Source of the DNA: an uncultured Campylobacter sp.
GTDB taxonomy: Bacteria > Campylobacterota > Campylobacteria > Campylobacterales > Campylobacteraceae
Direction of reading: 5' to 3'
DNA length: 64,000 bases
Assembly: GCF_938039245.1 (NCBI RefSeq)
Contig: NZ_CALHVN010000002.1
Span: 57,398-121,397, forward strand
Shown one piece after another: positions 16,473 through 25,338 of the stretch. The notes under the pieces are model-generated. The model had not been told where the DNA came from. It saw nothing but the letters and a program-made list of their open reading frames with translations, and did no database searches. A program made the position numbers and the translations under genes. Position 1 is the first letter of the stretch. Every line of letters starts with the position of its first letter.

Positions 16473-18209
16473 TTATTTTTTATTATATTCGGCTTCGATC
16501 ATCGATTTTAGCGACGAAAATTCGCTATTTAGCTTGCTGATGATCTTGTCGTATGCTAAAAATCGCTCTTCCATCGTGGCGTACTTCGCGTCTAGCGACT
16601 TTTGCGTCCTTTCTTTTTCGGCATCGAGCGTTTTTTTCTCCTCGATCAGGCTTTGTCCGTATTTGGTTAAAGAGCCGTTTTTTGAGTTGATTAGCCCGTC
16701 TACAGTCTTTTTCGCCGAGGAAAAGATGCCGCTTACGGTCGTGCTTTTAGGTGTTATCGTAGATTCGCTTAGGCCTACCGCGTTTAGCGTGGCGGGCGAG
16801 CCTTTTATGCTTATTGCCGTACCGTTCGTGGTTTTTAGCGTTATTTTATCTTCGCTTGAGGCTATGGTAGCTTGCACGCCAGCGATACCTGCGTCGTTTA
16901 TGGCTTTTAGTAGAGCTAGTGCATTTTGCTTTGAGGTATTCGTAGCCGCAGTAGCCGGTAAATTTATCTTTTTGCCGTTTATGACTAGATCTTCGTTTGC
17001 GATAGTTAGCGAGCCGGCGTCTACGGCTTTAGAGCTAAAAGCCTGAGCCGTGCCGTAGGTCGTGCCTCCTGCGAATATCTTTTGCACGCTTTGCAAATCC
17101 TCGTCTAGCTTTCTACCCAGTTTTGAGCTATCAAGCTCTAGCAAGCCCTCTTTATTTAAGCTTAGCCCGTAGTCGGCTAAATTTGCGGTTTTGGTTACGC
17201 CGTTTTTATCGGTGTAGGTTTGATTGGCGAATAAAATTTTATTTAGCGTCGATTTTATGCCAGTTATCTCGCTCACGCCTTGAAAAGTTCCCGATTTTTT
17301 CGTATCGCTATCGTAGTCGGTGGCGACTTTTAGGTTGTTGGTAAGATTATTGTACGCCGTAACTAGACTTTGCATGCTCTCTTTTATGGCGCTTGCGTCC
17401 TCTTTGATACTAAAGGTCGTCTTGCCCGTATCTTTTAGCTTTATCGTCATTCCTAAATTTAAATCTTTTACCTCGTTGCCGCTTCGTTTTATCGTGATAC
17501 CGTTGTAGACGAACTCGGCATCTTGCGCGGTCGAAATTTTATTACTAGCGATATTTGCGCTATCCCAGCCGAGCTTTTGCAAGACGTCCGATGCGCCGCT
17601 TAGAGCCGATCCGTCGCTATCTACGTCGGTGATTTCGATCTTGTTTTCAGCACCCGTTTCTTTTGATTGCAGTATAAGCTGATACGGATCTTCGCCGCCT
17701 ACTTTCATCGCTTTTGCCGAAACGGCGCCGTTTGTGACTTCGTTGATCTTATCGGCTAGCTCTTCAAGCGTAGTGGAGCTTCTTACTTCTATTTTATGCG
17801 TCGTGCCTCCGACTTTTATGCCAAATGTTCCGTTTTTGCCGATAAATGAGCTTGAGGTGGCAAATTTGGTGCTTTGATAAACGTCTTTTTTTGCTAGCTG
17901 CCTTACGTCTATTTCGATATCTTGTACCGCTACGCCTGCGCTTGCGGTTACCTCCGCGCTTTTGCCGTCTGCGGTGGTGGTTCTTTTTTGATACGAGCTA
18001 TCGTCTGCTAGGGTAGAAACCGAGGAGCGAAAAGTACCGATGAGCGTCTTTAGAGCGGTTAGATCCTTTTGCTTCGTCGCATTTGCCGTGATTTTAGAGG
18101 TTACGGGTTTTATCTGACCCGCTTCGTCGGCAGCTTTTAGCTTATCTATAACGTCTTGAGTTAGAACTTGGCTTCCAAAGCCGAGTGAAGAAACTTTACC
18201 TAGCGCCAT
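16473..18209 (-). CDS. fliD: Flagellar filament cap protein FliD (HAP2)
   Basis: Forms the cap at the filament tip and guides flagellin assembly. The N-terminal part (LGFGSQVLTQDVIDKLKAADEAGQI) and a C-terminal coiled coil (QSLIEEKKTLDAEKERTQKSLDAKYATMEERFLAYD) are the two conserved FliD ends, separated by a variable middle. I chose ATG at 18209 (MALGKVSSLGFG), preceded by AAGGAG, over one 18 bases upstream that lies inside flaG. 578 aa. One base separates it from the flaG stop. Confidence 0.96.
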   Translation of the reverse strand: MALGKVSSLGFGSQVLTQDVIDKLKAADEAGQIKPVTSKITANATKQKDLTALKTLIGTFRSSVSTLADDSSYQKRTTTADGKSAEVTASAGVAVQDIEIDVRQLAKKDVYQSTKFATSSSFIGKNGTFGIKVGGTTHKIEVRSSTTLEELADKINEVTNGAVSAKAMKVGGEDPYQLILQSKETGAENKIEITDVDSDGSALSGASDVLQKLGWDSANIASNKISTAQDAEFVYNGITIKRSGNEVKDLNLGMTIKLKDTGKTTFSIKEDASAIKESMQSLVTAYNNLTNNLKVATDYDSDTKKSGTFQGVSEITGIKSTLNKILFANQTYTDKNGVTKTANLADYGLSLNKEGLLELDSSKLGRKLDEDLQSVQKIFAGGTTYGTAQAFSSKAVDAGSLTIANEDLVINGKKINLPATAATNTSKQNALALLKAINDAGIAGVQATIASSEDKITLKTTNGTAISIKGSPATLNAVGLSESTITPKSTTVSGIFSSAKKTVDGLINSKNGSLTKYGQSLIEEKKTLDAEKERTQKSLDAKYATMEERFLAYDKIISKLNSEFSSLKSMIEAEYNKK

Positions 18210-18210
18210 T

Positions 18211-18582
18211 TTAGCTCTCCTTGTCAAATAATACGCCGACGGCTTCTTTGAAATACTCGCTTAGTTTCATCGCCTGCTCGGTCGGGATTTTGCGAATAAC
18301 TTCGCCCGTTTTCATCTCCATTACGTTTACGTACATCGCGCCTATTTTATCGTTATAGCCAAAGCGTATGCTGGTACCTAGATCTTCCATTTGTTTATTT
18401 AGTTTTTCGGTGGCTTCTTTTACTTCTTTGCTTAGCGTTTCGTTATTTTGCTCGGTTAAATTACGCGTTGCGTCATGCTGGATGTGAGTTTGCTCGACCT
18501 CTCTAGTTTGAGTAGAGCTTTGCGCATGCGAGCTTGTAATCGCGTTTGCCATCGGCTGGCTTGCCGCTTTGAAAATTTCCAT
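18211..18582 (-). CDS. flaG: Flagellar protein FlaG
   Basis: Small protein that influences filament length. 123 aa, with the FlaG-type C-terminal half: TSIRFGYNDKIGAMYVNVMEMKTGEVIRKIPTEQAMKLSEYFKE. The N-terminal half is low-complexity and rich in Gln, Ser and Thr. Start ATG at 18582 has AAGGAG upstream. It heads the minus-strand flaG-fliD-fliS operon, just downstream of a sigma-28 type promoter. Confidence 0.95.
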   Translation of the reverse strand: MEIFKAASQPMANAITSSHAQSSTQTREVEQTHIQHDATRNLTEQNNETLSKEVKEATEKLNKQMEDLGTSIRFGYNDKIGAMYVNVMEMKTGEVIRKIPTEQAMKLSEYFKEAVGVLFDKES

Positions 18583-18612
18583 ATTTTCTCCTTTAAATGT
18601 TTGCTAGCTTCT

Positions 18613-18639
18613 ATATCGTCAAATTTGCAAATTTTTTTA
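18613..18639 (-). promoter_or_regulatory. Sigma-28 (FliA) promoter of flaG-fliD-fliS
   Basis: On the minus strand a CGATAT -10 box (18613-18618) is preceded by a TAAA-containing -35-like element (about 18636-18639) at FliA-like spacing. CGATAT is the Campylobacter FliA -10 consensus. It lies about 30 bases upstream of the flaG start codon and would place the operon in the late flagellar class, under FlgM control. Confidence 0.75.
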
Positions 18640-18724
18640 GCCCCGCCGCTCAAATTTTTCTTAATTTAAATTTTCGTATAAATTTGTTAAAATCCAGCCT
18701 AAATCAAGGCAGAAAGGAGAATTT

Positions 18725-19102
18725 GTGAAAATTTCGTTTGAGTGCGACTGCATTTTGCTGGGGGAGTCACTAAGGCTGTTTTTAAGAGATTTTATCTCGC
18801 CTAAAAAAGATTGCGATTTTATCGTGGCGGATAAAAAGATAGAATCCAAAAAGCCCGTTTTCGTGATCGCCGAGCACTCGCCTCATCTAAAAATACCTTT
18901 TAGCAAAGAAGCTCTTATCTCCGCGCTTGAGGAGTTTTACTCGGCGATCCAGTTTTCAGAACCAGTCGCGCCTTCTCGCGCGGCCGCGCCCGCAAAAGAA
19001 AAAGCCGCACCGCAAAACGGTTCAAATTTGGAGCTTGAGGTTTCAAATTTAATAGATAAATTTAAAGAAGAGCTGCTTGCGGTTCTAAGGAAAGCTCGTT
19101 GA
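18725..19102 (+). CDS. Hypothetical protein, 125 aa
   Basis: GTG start at 18725 with AAGGAGA upstream; TAAAAT at 18688-18693 is a possible -10. The first ~80 residues look like a compact alpha/beta domain, followed by an Ala/Pro linker (PVAPSRAAAPAKEKAAPQ) and a C-terminal amphipathic helix (ELEVSNLIDKFKEELLAVLRKAR). No family recognised. Its TGA is shared with the TTG start of rsmD (TTGA). The flagellar neighbourhood hints at, but does not show, a motility role. Confidence 0.7.
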   Translation: MKISFECDCILLGESLRLFLRDFISPKKDCDFIVADKKIESKKPVFVIAEHSPHLKIPFSKEALISALEEFYSAIQFSEPVAPSRAAAPAKEKAAPQNGSNLELEVSNLIDKFKEELLAVLRKAR

Positions 19103-19665
19103 AAAATCTATACGCTACGATTTCAAGCGGTAAATTTAAAGGTAAAAAGCTGCTTTTGCCATCGCTTCAAACCACAAGAAGCACCAAAAGCATCGTCAAG
19201 GGCTCGTTTTTTGATTCGTTTCGCTACGAGCTAGCGGGCAAGGTTTTTATCGAGGCTTTCGGCGGTAGCGCGCTGATGGCCGCAGAGGCGCTAAGTAACG
19301 GCGCGGCAAAGGTCTACGCGGTAGAAATCGACAAAAATGCCTATAAAATCGCGATACAAAACGCTAAACTTATCGGAGACGAGCTAGAAATCATAAACGG
19401 CGATACTTTTGACGCTACTCCCGCCATTGTCTCGAGGCAAAATTTGCCCGTTATCTTGTATCTTGACCCGCCTTTTGATATCAGGGAAGGCTTTGCTGAC
19501 GTTTATGAAAAGTGCGTAAATTTAGCAAGAAATTTGCCAAAAGATAAAATTTATCTGATCGCTTTTGAGCACGCCAGCCATCTAAATTTACCTGAAAGCA
19601 TCGGTGCCTTTATGCTTTTAAAATCTAAAAAATTCGGAAATACTTCGCTTAGCTACTATTCTTAA
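19099..19665 (+). CDS. rsmD: 16S rRNA (guanine966-N2)-methyltransferase
   Basis: SAM-dependent enzyme modifying 16S rRNA G966. ISSGKFKGKKLLLPSLQTTRSTKSIVKGSFFDSF is the RsmD N-terminus, FIEAFGGSALMAAEALSNGA is motif I and LYLDPPFD holds the catalytic DPPF motif IV. TTG start at 19099 overlaps the previous stop. 188 aa is normal length. It sits just before flgI, as in C. jejuni. Confidence 0.92.
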   Translation: MKNLYATISSGKFKGKKLLLPSLQTTRSTKSIVKGSFFDSFRYELAGKVFIEAFGGSALMAAEALSNGAAKVYAVEIDKNAYKIAIQNAKLIGDELEIINGDTFDATPAIVSRQNLPVILYLDPPFDIREGFADVYEKCVNLARNLPKDKIYLIAFEHASHLNLPESIGAFMLLKSKKFGNTSLSYYS

Positions 19666-19683
19666 ACTTCTTGCGTCAAATTT

Positions 19684-19697
19684 GGAATGCTAATTGC
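19684..19697 (+). promoter_or_regulatory. Sigma-54 promoter of the flgI operon
   Basis: TTTGGAATGCTAATTGCTTTT contains GG (19684-19685) and GC (19696-19697) exactly 10 bases apart, matching the TTGGAA-N5-TTGC Campylobacter RpoN pattern. It lies 36 bases before the flgI start. FlgSR-activated sigma-54 control of P-ring genes is expected for middle-class flagellar genes. Confidence 0.85.
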
Positions 19698-19732
19698 TTT
19701 TCGTCTTTGAAAATATAAATTTAAGGACGAAA

Positions 19733-20794
19733 ATGAAACTAGCGGCATGCTTGCTAACCCTTGCTATATCGGCTTTTGCGGCGCAGATAAAAGACATCGC
19801 AAACGTCGTTGGCGTGAGGGAAAATCAGCTGATCGGATACGGTCTGGTCGTCGGTCTAAACGGCTCTGGCGACGGCAGTAGCTCTGAGTTTACGATACAG
19901 TCTCTTTCAAATATGCTTCAAAGCGTAAACGTAAAAATCAAGCCCGACGACATCAAGTCAAAAAACACCGCCGCGGTAATGGTTATCGCAAAGCTGCCGC
20001 CGTTTGCTAGGCAGGGCGATAAGCTTGATGTCGTGATATCATCTATCGGCGATGCAAAGAGCCTGCAGGGCGGAACGCTTTTGATGACTCCGCTTAAGGG
20101 CGTGGACGGCGACATCTACGCTTTAGCGCAAGGCTCGCTAACCATAGGCGGCAAGACGGCGTCTCGCGGCGGAGCAAGCAAGGACGGCAACCACGTAACC
20201 GCGGGTACGATCCCAAGCGGCGCGATCGTGGAACGCGAGATAGCATACGATATCTATAATCAAGAAGCGATATTTTTAAGCTTAAAAGAGTCGAATTTCG
20301 ACACCGCTTCAAATATCCAAAGAGCGGTAAATTTAAATCTAGGCGGCGAAACTGCGACGGCTATCGACTCTAGAACCATCAAAGTATCAAAACCGGAAGG
20401 CTCAAACGCGGTTGAGTTTATCGCTAAGGTGTTAAATTTAGACGTGGATTATAAAGCGCTAGATAAAATCGTAATCGACGAGCGCACCGGCACGATAGTA
20501 AGCGGTATAAATATCACGGTCGATCCAGTCGTTATCACGCACAGAGATATCACGATAAAGATAGAGCCTAGTTCTTACGACGATATGGCTGCAAACGGGC
20601 AAACAATCGACTTGCAAGACGGCGCAGCGATCGATCCGCTAACTAATATGCTAAAAATCAGCGGCGAAAAAACTACCGTAGCTAGCGTCGCAAGGGCGTT
20701 AAGCAAGATGGGCGCGACTCCTAGCGACATCATCGCGATAATGGAAAATCTAAAGCGCGTGGGCGCCATACACGTAAATTTGGAGATAATATAA
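19733..20794 (+). CDS. flgI: Flagellar P-ring protein FlgI
   Basis: Builds the periplasmic P ring around the rod. MKLAACLLTLAISAFAAQIKDIANV gives a Sec signal peptide cleaved near residue 17. GVRENQLIGYGLVVGLNGSGDG and the C-terminal IMENLKRVGAIHVNLEII are family signatures. I start at ATG 19733 with AAGGACG upstream; the in-frame ATG at 19694 lies at the promoter's GC element and is ruled out. 353 aa. Stop overlaps the flgJ start (TAATG). Confidence 0.96.
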   Translation: MKLAACLLTLAISAFAAQIKDIANVVGVRENQLIGYGLVVGLNGSGDGSSSEFTIQSLSNMLQSVNVKIKPDDIKSKNTAAVMVIAKLPPFARQGDKLDVVISSIGDAKSLQGGTLLMTPLKGVDGDIYALAQGSLTIGGKTASRGGASKDGNHVTAGTIPSGAIVEREIAYDIYNQEAIFLSLKESNFDTASNIQRAVNLNLGGETATAIDSRTIKVSKPEGSNAVEFIAKVLNLDVDYKALDKIVIDERTGTIVSGINITVDPVVITHRDITIKIEPSSYDDMAANGQTIDLQDGAAIDPLTNMLKISGEKTTVASVARALSKMGATPSDIIAIMENLKRVGAIHVNLEII

Positions 20795-21105
20795 TGTTAA
20801 ACGTAGATACTTCGGCGGCTTTAAGCTCTTATAATAAATTTGCTACGAGCTCTATCGAAAATAGGCGCGCTAATAAGCCTCAAAGCGAACAAGACGCGCT
20901 TCTAAAAGAGCAAACCGATGCTTTTGAGGCGTTTTTGGTTAAAAGCGTGCTAGATATCGCGCTAAAGGACGAAAATCCGTTATTCGGCAAAGACGCCGGA
21001 GACGAGATATATCACTCGATGTATAACGATACGATGAGCAAGGCTCTGAGCGGAAATTTGGGCTTTAGCGAACTTTTATTCAATTATTTGAAAGAAAGGG
21101 CTTAA
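20794..21105 (+). CDS. flgJ: Rod-binding protein, FlgJ N-terminal type
   Basis: 103 residues matching the rod-binding domain of FlgJ (AFEAFLVKSVLDIALKDE, DEIYHSMYNDTMSKAL). The muramidase domain of enterobacterial FlgJ is absent, as is normal in Campylobacterota, so another enzyme must open the wall for the rod. The start overlaps the flgI stop by one base. Confidence 0.92.
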   Translation: MLNVDTSAALSSYNKFATSSIENRRANKPQSEQDALLKEQTDAFEAFLVKSVLDIALKDENPLFGKDAGDEIYHSMYNDTMSKALSGNLGFSELLFNYLKERA

Positions 21106-21158
21106 GAAATTTCAGATTTTGCCGATTTAGTTTCTAACAAATCTAAAAAGGCTTGAAA

Positions 21159-21362
21159 ATGATAGGAACTTTGGGAGCTAAACTGGGCATGAGCCCGCAG
21201 CAAATCACTCGCTCAAACGACGTAAAAAAGAGCGAAAACATGGAAAAAACACAAGGCAAAGAAGAAAGCAAGGTCGCAAAGATAGCCGAGCAGATCGCAA
21301 ACGGAACATATAAACTAGATATGTCTAAGACTGCAAAAGCCGTTGCCGATACGCTTTTATAA
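21159..21362 (+). CDS. flgM: Anti-sigma-28 factor FlgM
   Basis: Binds FliA until the hook is complete, holding back late flagellar genes. 67 aa. The C-terminal KVAKIAEQIANGTYKLDMSKTAKAVADTLL is the sigma-binding FlgM motif; the N-terminal half is charged and probably disordered. I start at ATG 21159 (AAAAGG seven bases upstream), not the TTG at 21153. Partner promoter in this window: flaG sigma-28 promoter. Confidence 0.9.
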   Translation: MIGTLGAKLGMSPQQITRSNDVKKSENMEKTQGKEESKVAKIAEQIANGTYKLDMSKTAKAVADTLL

Positions 21363-21397
21363 AATTTTTTGTCCTTGCGTAAAAAGAAAGGACAAAA

Positions 21398-21826
21398 ATG
21401 CTTAAAAGATATTTGGATGAGGCGATGGGCGTGCTAGACGAACTCATCGCCCAAACTACGGAAGATATAGAAAAGATAAAACTAGCCGACCACAGCAGGG
21501 TCGATGATAGCGTTAGACGCAAAAACGAGCTGGTTAAAAAATTCGAATCTATAAAATCGCTACTAGATAAAGAGCTTTTAAGAGTCTCGAGGGAAAACGG
21601 CGGGGCAAATTTAAGCTCTATCCTTGACGATGAGGTTAAGTCATCGCTAACGCTCATGCGTTCAAAGCTTGAAGAGCTCTACTCAAAAAACAAAGAATAC
21701 GCAAAATACGTCGTCGGAGTAAAAGAATTTTTTGATAGCTTGCTAAAAAATATGTTTAAAAGCGAGCCCGGCAACTACGACAAAGAAGGCTTGACGCCTG
21801 AAAGTTTATTTAAAACGAGGGTTTAA
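21398..21826 (+). CDS. flgN: FlgN-like flagellar export chaperone
   Basis: 142-residue all-helical, charged cytosolic protein located between flgM and flgK, the position of FlgN. FlgN carries hook-junction proteins FlgK and FlgL to the export gate. The fold pattern (long N-terminal helices LDEAMGVLDELIAQTTEDIEKIKLAD, C-terminal helix with GVKEFFDSLL) fits, though sequence identity in this family is low. Two bases separate its stop from flgK. Confidence 0.85.
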   Translation: MLKRYLDEAMGVLDELIAQTTEDIEKIKLADHSRVDDSVRRKNELVKKFESIKSLLDKELLRVSRENGGANLSSILDDEVKSSLTLMRSKLEELYSKNKEYAKYVVGVKEFFDSLLKNMFKSEPGNYDKEGLTPESLFKTRV

Positions 21827-21828
21827 AA

Positions 21829-23682
21829 ATGGCTAATATTTTTTCGTCTTTACATATCGGAATGAGCGGCCTAGACGCCGCGCAAACGCAAATCACCACG
21901 ACCGGACACAACATCACAAACGCCGATAGCGAGCACTACACGAGGCAGCGCGTCGTGCAGTCTGCCAGAGAGCCTTTTCACGATATGCCCGGCGACATCG
22001 GTACGGGCACTAAGGTCGATACGGTCGTGCGCGTGCATGACGAGTTTACTTTCGCTAGACTTCGTACTTCAAATATAAATTTAGAATCAAGCGAATATAA
22101 AAAGCAAATTTTAGAAGAGATTTCGCAGCGCTTCCCCGATCTGCAAAGCGTAGGCATAGGCAGAGATTTACAAAATTATTTTAACGCGTGGAACAACCTC
22201 GCCTCAAACCCGACGGAAGGCTCGCAGAAAGTAAATTTGCTAAATTCGGCAGCAACGCTATCAAATAGCATAAATAAAGCCCACGATATGCTAACAAAGA
22301 TACAAAAAGACGTGGACTCGCAGGTAGAGGTTTCCGTAAACGAAATCAACAAATACGCCAAGCAAATCGCGCAGATAAATAAAGAGATCGTCCGCGTAGA
22401 ATCAGTCGGCAGCACTAGAGCAAACGACCTGCGAGATAAGCGCGATCAGCTCGAGCTTGCGATGTCAAAGCTCGTAGGTATCAGCGTATTTAAAGGGCAA
22501 CTACAAAGCAGTAATGTTGATCCAACCGTAACCGATATGGGTACGAAGCATCAGATAAATATATCCGGATTTAACATCGTAGACGGCACGACATATCATC
22601 CGCTAACAGTCGATAGGATAAGCGATAAGAGCGATTTTAAAGGCGTATTTTTCGAGAGGGACGACGGTAAAAAGGTCGATCTAAACGGACGAATCTCGGG
22701 CGGTAAACTAGGCGCTGCGCTGGATCTACGCGGACGCAGAGTGGATGATAGCGGAGAGTTTCAAGACGGAACTATACAAAAATATATAGACAACCTAAAT
22801 ACGTTTGCTAAAGGCATCATCAACGAGACAAATAACATCTACGCCAAATCAGCCGTAGAAAACGCCGTGACGGACGAACTAGACGGCTTAAGCAACTCTA
22901 GGACGCTGATGAATTTTAATAACGACATCAAACACGGTAGCTTTGACGTCGTAGTTTACAATAACCAAGGCCAAGAGGTTGCACGCAAGACGATAAACAT
23001 AAACGCAACTACGTCTATGAATGACAACGCGCGCGGCAACTCTATCGTGAGAGATTTTAACTCCGATACCGACGATAACGGCGATAATAACTCGCTAAAC
23101 GACGTGGATGATTATTTTCAGGCAAACTATCAATACGATGCGGCAACGGGCAAAGGTACGTTTGGCGTAACAGCTAAAAGAAATGCCGGCGAATACAGCG
23201 TCGCTTTTGTAGATCGCGGTACGAATTTCCCGGGTATTATCGGGATAAATAGGGTCTTTGAGGGCGGAAACGCAAAAAATATGAGCGTAAAAAGCGAGCT
23301 AACCGAAAATCCGCACAAGCTAAAAGCCTACTCAAATCCGACCCCTGGCAACAACGAAGTCGCAAACGATATGGTGCAAATGCAGTATAAAAAAATAATA
23401 TTTTACTCCGACAAGCATGCGGATAAAGAAGAGAGCGTCGAGGGATACTACCGTTATATCACCACCGATTTAGCCAGCCAGACTCAGGCAAATAACGATC
23501 TAAACGACGCAAATACAGCCATCCATAAGGTTGCGATGTCCGAGTATCAGTCCGTTAGCGGCGTAAATTTAAACGAAGAGCTGACAAATCTCATACGATT
23601 TCAAAGCAGCTACGGTGCGGCGGCCAAAATTATCACGACCGTGGAAAAGATGCTCGATACCTTGCTCACGCTAAAACAGTAA
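21829..23682 (+). CDS. flgK: Hook-filament junction protein FlgK (HAP1)
   Basis: First junction protein between hook and filament. N-terminal IFSSLHIGMSGLDAAQTQITTTGHNITNADSEHYTRQRV and C-terminal SGVNLNEELTNLIRFQSSYGAAAKIITTVEKMLDTLL are the conserved coiled-coil ends. 617 aa with an Asp/Asn-rich middle. It ends the flgI-J-M-N-K operon and is followed by a strong hairpin. Confidence 0.96.
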   Translation: MANIFSSLHIGMSGLDAAQTQITTTGHNITNADSEHYTRQRVVQSAREPFHDMPGDIGTGTKVDTVVRVHDEFTFARLRTSNINLESSEYKKQILEEISQRFPDLQSVGIGRDLQNYFNAWNNLASNPTEGSQKVNLLNSAATLSNSINKAHDMLTKIQKDVDSQVEVSVNEINKYAKQIAQINKEIVRVESVGSTRANDLRDKRDQLELAMSKLVGISVFKGQLQSSNVDPTVTDMGTKHQINISGFNIVDGTTYHPLTVDRISDKSDFKGVFFERDDGKKVDLNGRISGGKLGAALDLRGRRVDDSGEFQDGTIQKYIDNLNTFAKGIINETNNIYAKSAVENAVTDELDGLSNSRTLMNFNNDIKHGSFDVVVYNNQGQEVARKTININATTSMNDNARGNSIVRDFNSDTDDNGDNNSLNDVDDYFQANYQYDAATGKGTFGVTAKRNAGEYSVAFVDRGTNFPGIIGINRVFEGGNAKNMSVKSELTENPHKLKAYSNPTPGNNEVANDMVQMQYKKIIFYSDKHADKEESVEGYYRYITTDLASQTQANNDLNDANTAIHKVAMSEYQSVSGVNLNEELTNLIRFQSSYGAAAKIITTVEKMLDTLLTLKQ

Positions 23683-23693
23683 ATTTAAATTTC

Positions 23694-23736
23694 TTTTAGC
23701 CTTTTTGGTTTAAAATCTCAGCCAAAAAGGCTAAAA
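23694..23736 (+). terminator. Perfect hairpin after flgK, abutting the next start codon
   Basis: TTTTAGCCTTTTTGG (23694-23708) and CCAAAAAGGCTAAAA (23722-23736) form a 15-bp perfect stem with a 13-base loop. It starts 11 bases after the flgK stop and ends at the ATG of the next gene, covering its only plausible ribosome site (AAAAAGG). It may end flgK transcripts, although the plus strand lacks a T-run after it, or block translation of the next gene. Confidence 0.6.
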
Positions 23737-24498
23737 ATGGACTTAAAAACCCTCCTGGATCAAAACGTAATCTCTAAAAATACCCATGCGGACTTGTTTG
23801 CCGCCGCCGATCCGCTGCAAGTCGCGAGCAAATTTAAAACGCCCGAGATTGCTCTCATCTGCGCTCTTTTTGCCTACGGTAATGCAAAACTCATCGTAAA
23901 TTTTCTAAATTCGCTTGATTTTTCGCTACTGGATAAAAGCGAGGAGCAAATCATTTCAAATTTGACGCGGCACAAATACCGCTTTCAAAGCTGCGAGGAT
24001 GTGCGGCAGATTTTTATCACCGTTTCGCGCCTAAAAAAGCACGGCGATATCGAAAGCGCGGTGAGATCGGGTTTTGAAAAAAGCGGCTCGATGATAGAGG
24101 GCGTAAACAAACTAATCAAATTTATCTATTCGCTAAACCCTTACCGCTCGGAGGGGTATGAGTTTTTCTTCGGCAAGCCGTACGAAAAAGCGCCGCAAAG
24201 CCCGTATAAACGTTACAATATGTTCCTGCGCTGGATGGTGCGAGATAGCGACATCGACCTTGGACTTTTTAAAAGCCTGCCAAAAAGCAAGCTCCTCATA
24301 CCTCTTGACGTGCATACGCACCGAGTTTCGCTAAATTTGGGCCTAATCTCTCGCAAAAGCTATGATTTTAAAGCCGTGCGCGAGCTAACGGACAAGCTTT
24401 GCGAATTTGACCCCGCCGATCCGATCAAATACGACTTTGCGCTCTACCGCATCGGTCAAAGCGGCGAGCTGGCGCAAATTTTAGACCGGATAAAATAA
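23737..24498 (+). CDS. TIGR02757 / DUF2400 family protein
   Basis: 253-residue cytosolic protein of the TIGR02757 (DUF2400) family: ALICALFAYGNAKLIVNFLNSL, LNPYRSEGYEFFFG, YKRYNMFLRWMVRDSDIDLGLF and IPLDVHTHRVSLNLGLISRKSYD are recognisable. RWMVRD and PLDVHTHRV suggest a helix-hairpin-helix DNA glycosylase-like fold, but no function has been proven for the family. The start codon directly follows the 3' arm of a 15-bp hairpin that may control translation. Confidence 0.88.
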   Translation: MDLKTLLDQNVISKNTHADLFAAADPLQVASKFKTPEIALICALFAYGNAKLIVNFLNSLDFSLLDKSEEQIISNLTRHKYRFQSCEDVRQIFITVSRLKKHGDIESAVRSGFEKSGSMIEGVNKLIKFIYSLNPYRSEGYEFFFGKPYEKAPQSPYKRYNMFLRWMVRDSDIDLGLFKSLPKSKLLIPLDVHTHRVSLNLGLISRKSYDFKAVRELTDKLCEFDPADPIKYDFALYRIGQSGELAQILDRIK

Positions 24499-24782
24499 AT
24501 TTCGCGCTTTTGATTTTTGGCTATTTGTTTTATTAGTGTTTAGCGACTATCGCAGACAAAATCGCTAAATTTGCTTGCGTAAGACCTGGTGCGGGCAGCA
24601 AGTTTTTGTATCGTCGCGATAAATCGGGCTTACGCGGTTTTAGGTTTTTACGGCGGTAAATCAAGCCCCAAATCGGTGGCAAATTTTAACTTTAGCGGTA
24701 TCCTAAAATCGTCTAAATTTAAAGCGCAAATTTATTAAATTTAGGCTATAGTTACCTTGCAATTACATTTTAAGGAGAAAAA

Positions 24783-25331
24783 ATGAAAAAAATCGTTTTA
24801 GCTAGCGCGGCTCTAGGCTGTATGCTTGCTACTAGTGCTCTTGCGCACGAAGAAAAAGCCTTTGATCCAAAGGCGGGCAAGCACCTAGTAGTCACCATGG
24901 AGCAACTAAGCGAAAAGGGCAACACGGTCGTTGGCGAGGTAGTAGCGGTCGAGACCAACTACGGCGTGGCGCTATTTCCGAATCTTAAAGGCCTTGAGGG
25001 CGGCGCGCACGGATTTCACGTGCATCAAAATGCCGACTGCGGCGCGAATGAAAAAGGTCTAGGCATGAAAGCGGGCGGCCACTGGGACCCAAGCGACGCC
25101 AAAAAACACTCGTTTGCATGGGACGACAATGGCCACAAGGGCGATTTGCCTGCGCTTTTCGTCGATGCTGAGGGCAATGCGGTTTATCCGGTCCTAGCTC
25201 CGAAAATAAAGAGCTTAGATGAGCTAAAAGGCCACTCGCTAATGATCCACGTCGGCGGCGATAACCACAGCGACCATCCAAAGCCTCTTGGCGGCGGCGG
25301 CGCTAGAATGGTTTGCGGCGTTATAAAATAA
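24783..25331 (+). CDS. sodC: Cu/Zn superoxide dismutase
   Basis: Periplasmic dismutation of superoxide. MKKIVLASAALGCMLATSALA is a Sec signal peptide. Metal ligands are in GFHVHQN, GGHWDP and MIHVGGDNHSDHP, and the disulfide cysteines in NADCGAN and RMVCGVIK. The 182-residue length is typical of bacterial SodC. AAGGAG precedes ATG 24783; a strong terminator follows. Single-gene unit. Confidence 0.97.
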   Translation: MKKIVLASAALGCMLATSALAHEEKAFDPKAGKHLVVTMEQLSEKGNTVVGEVVAVETNYGVALFPNLKGLEGGAHGFHVHQNADCGANEKGLGMKAGGHWDPSDAKKHSFAWDDNGHKGDLPALFVDAEGNAVYPVLAPKIKSLDELKGHSLMIHVGGDNHSDHPKPLGGGGARMVCGVIK

Positions 25332-25338
25332 TCCCGCT

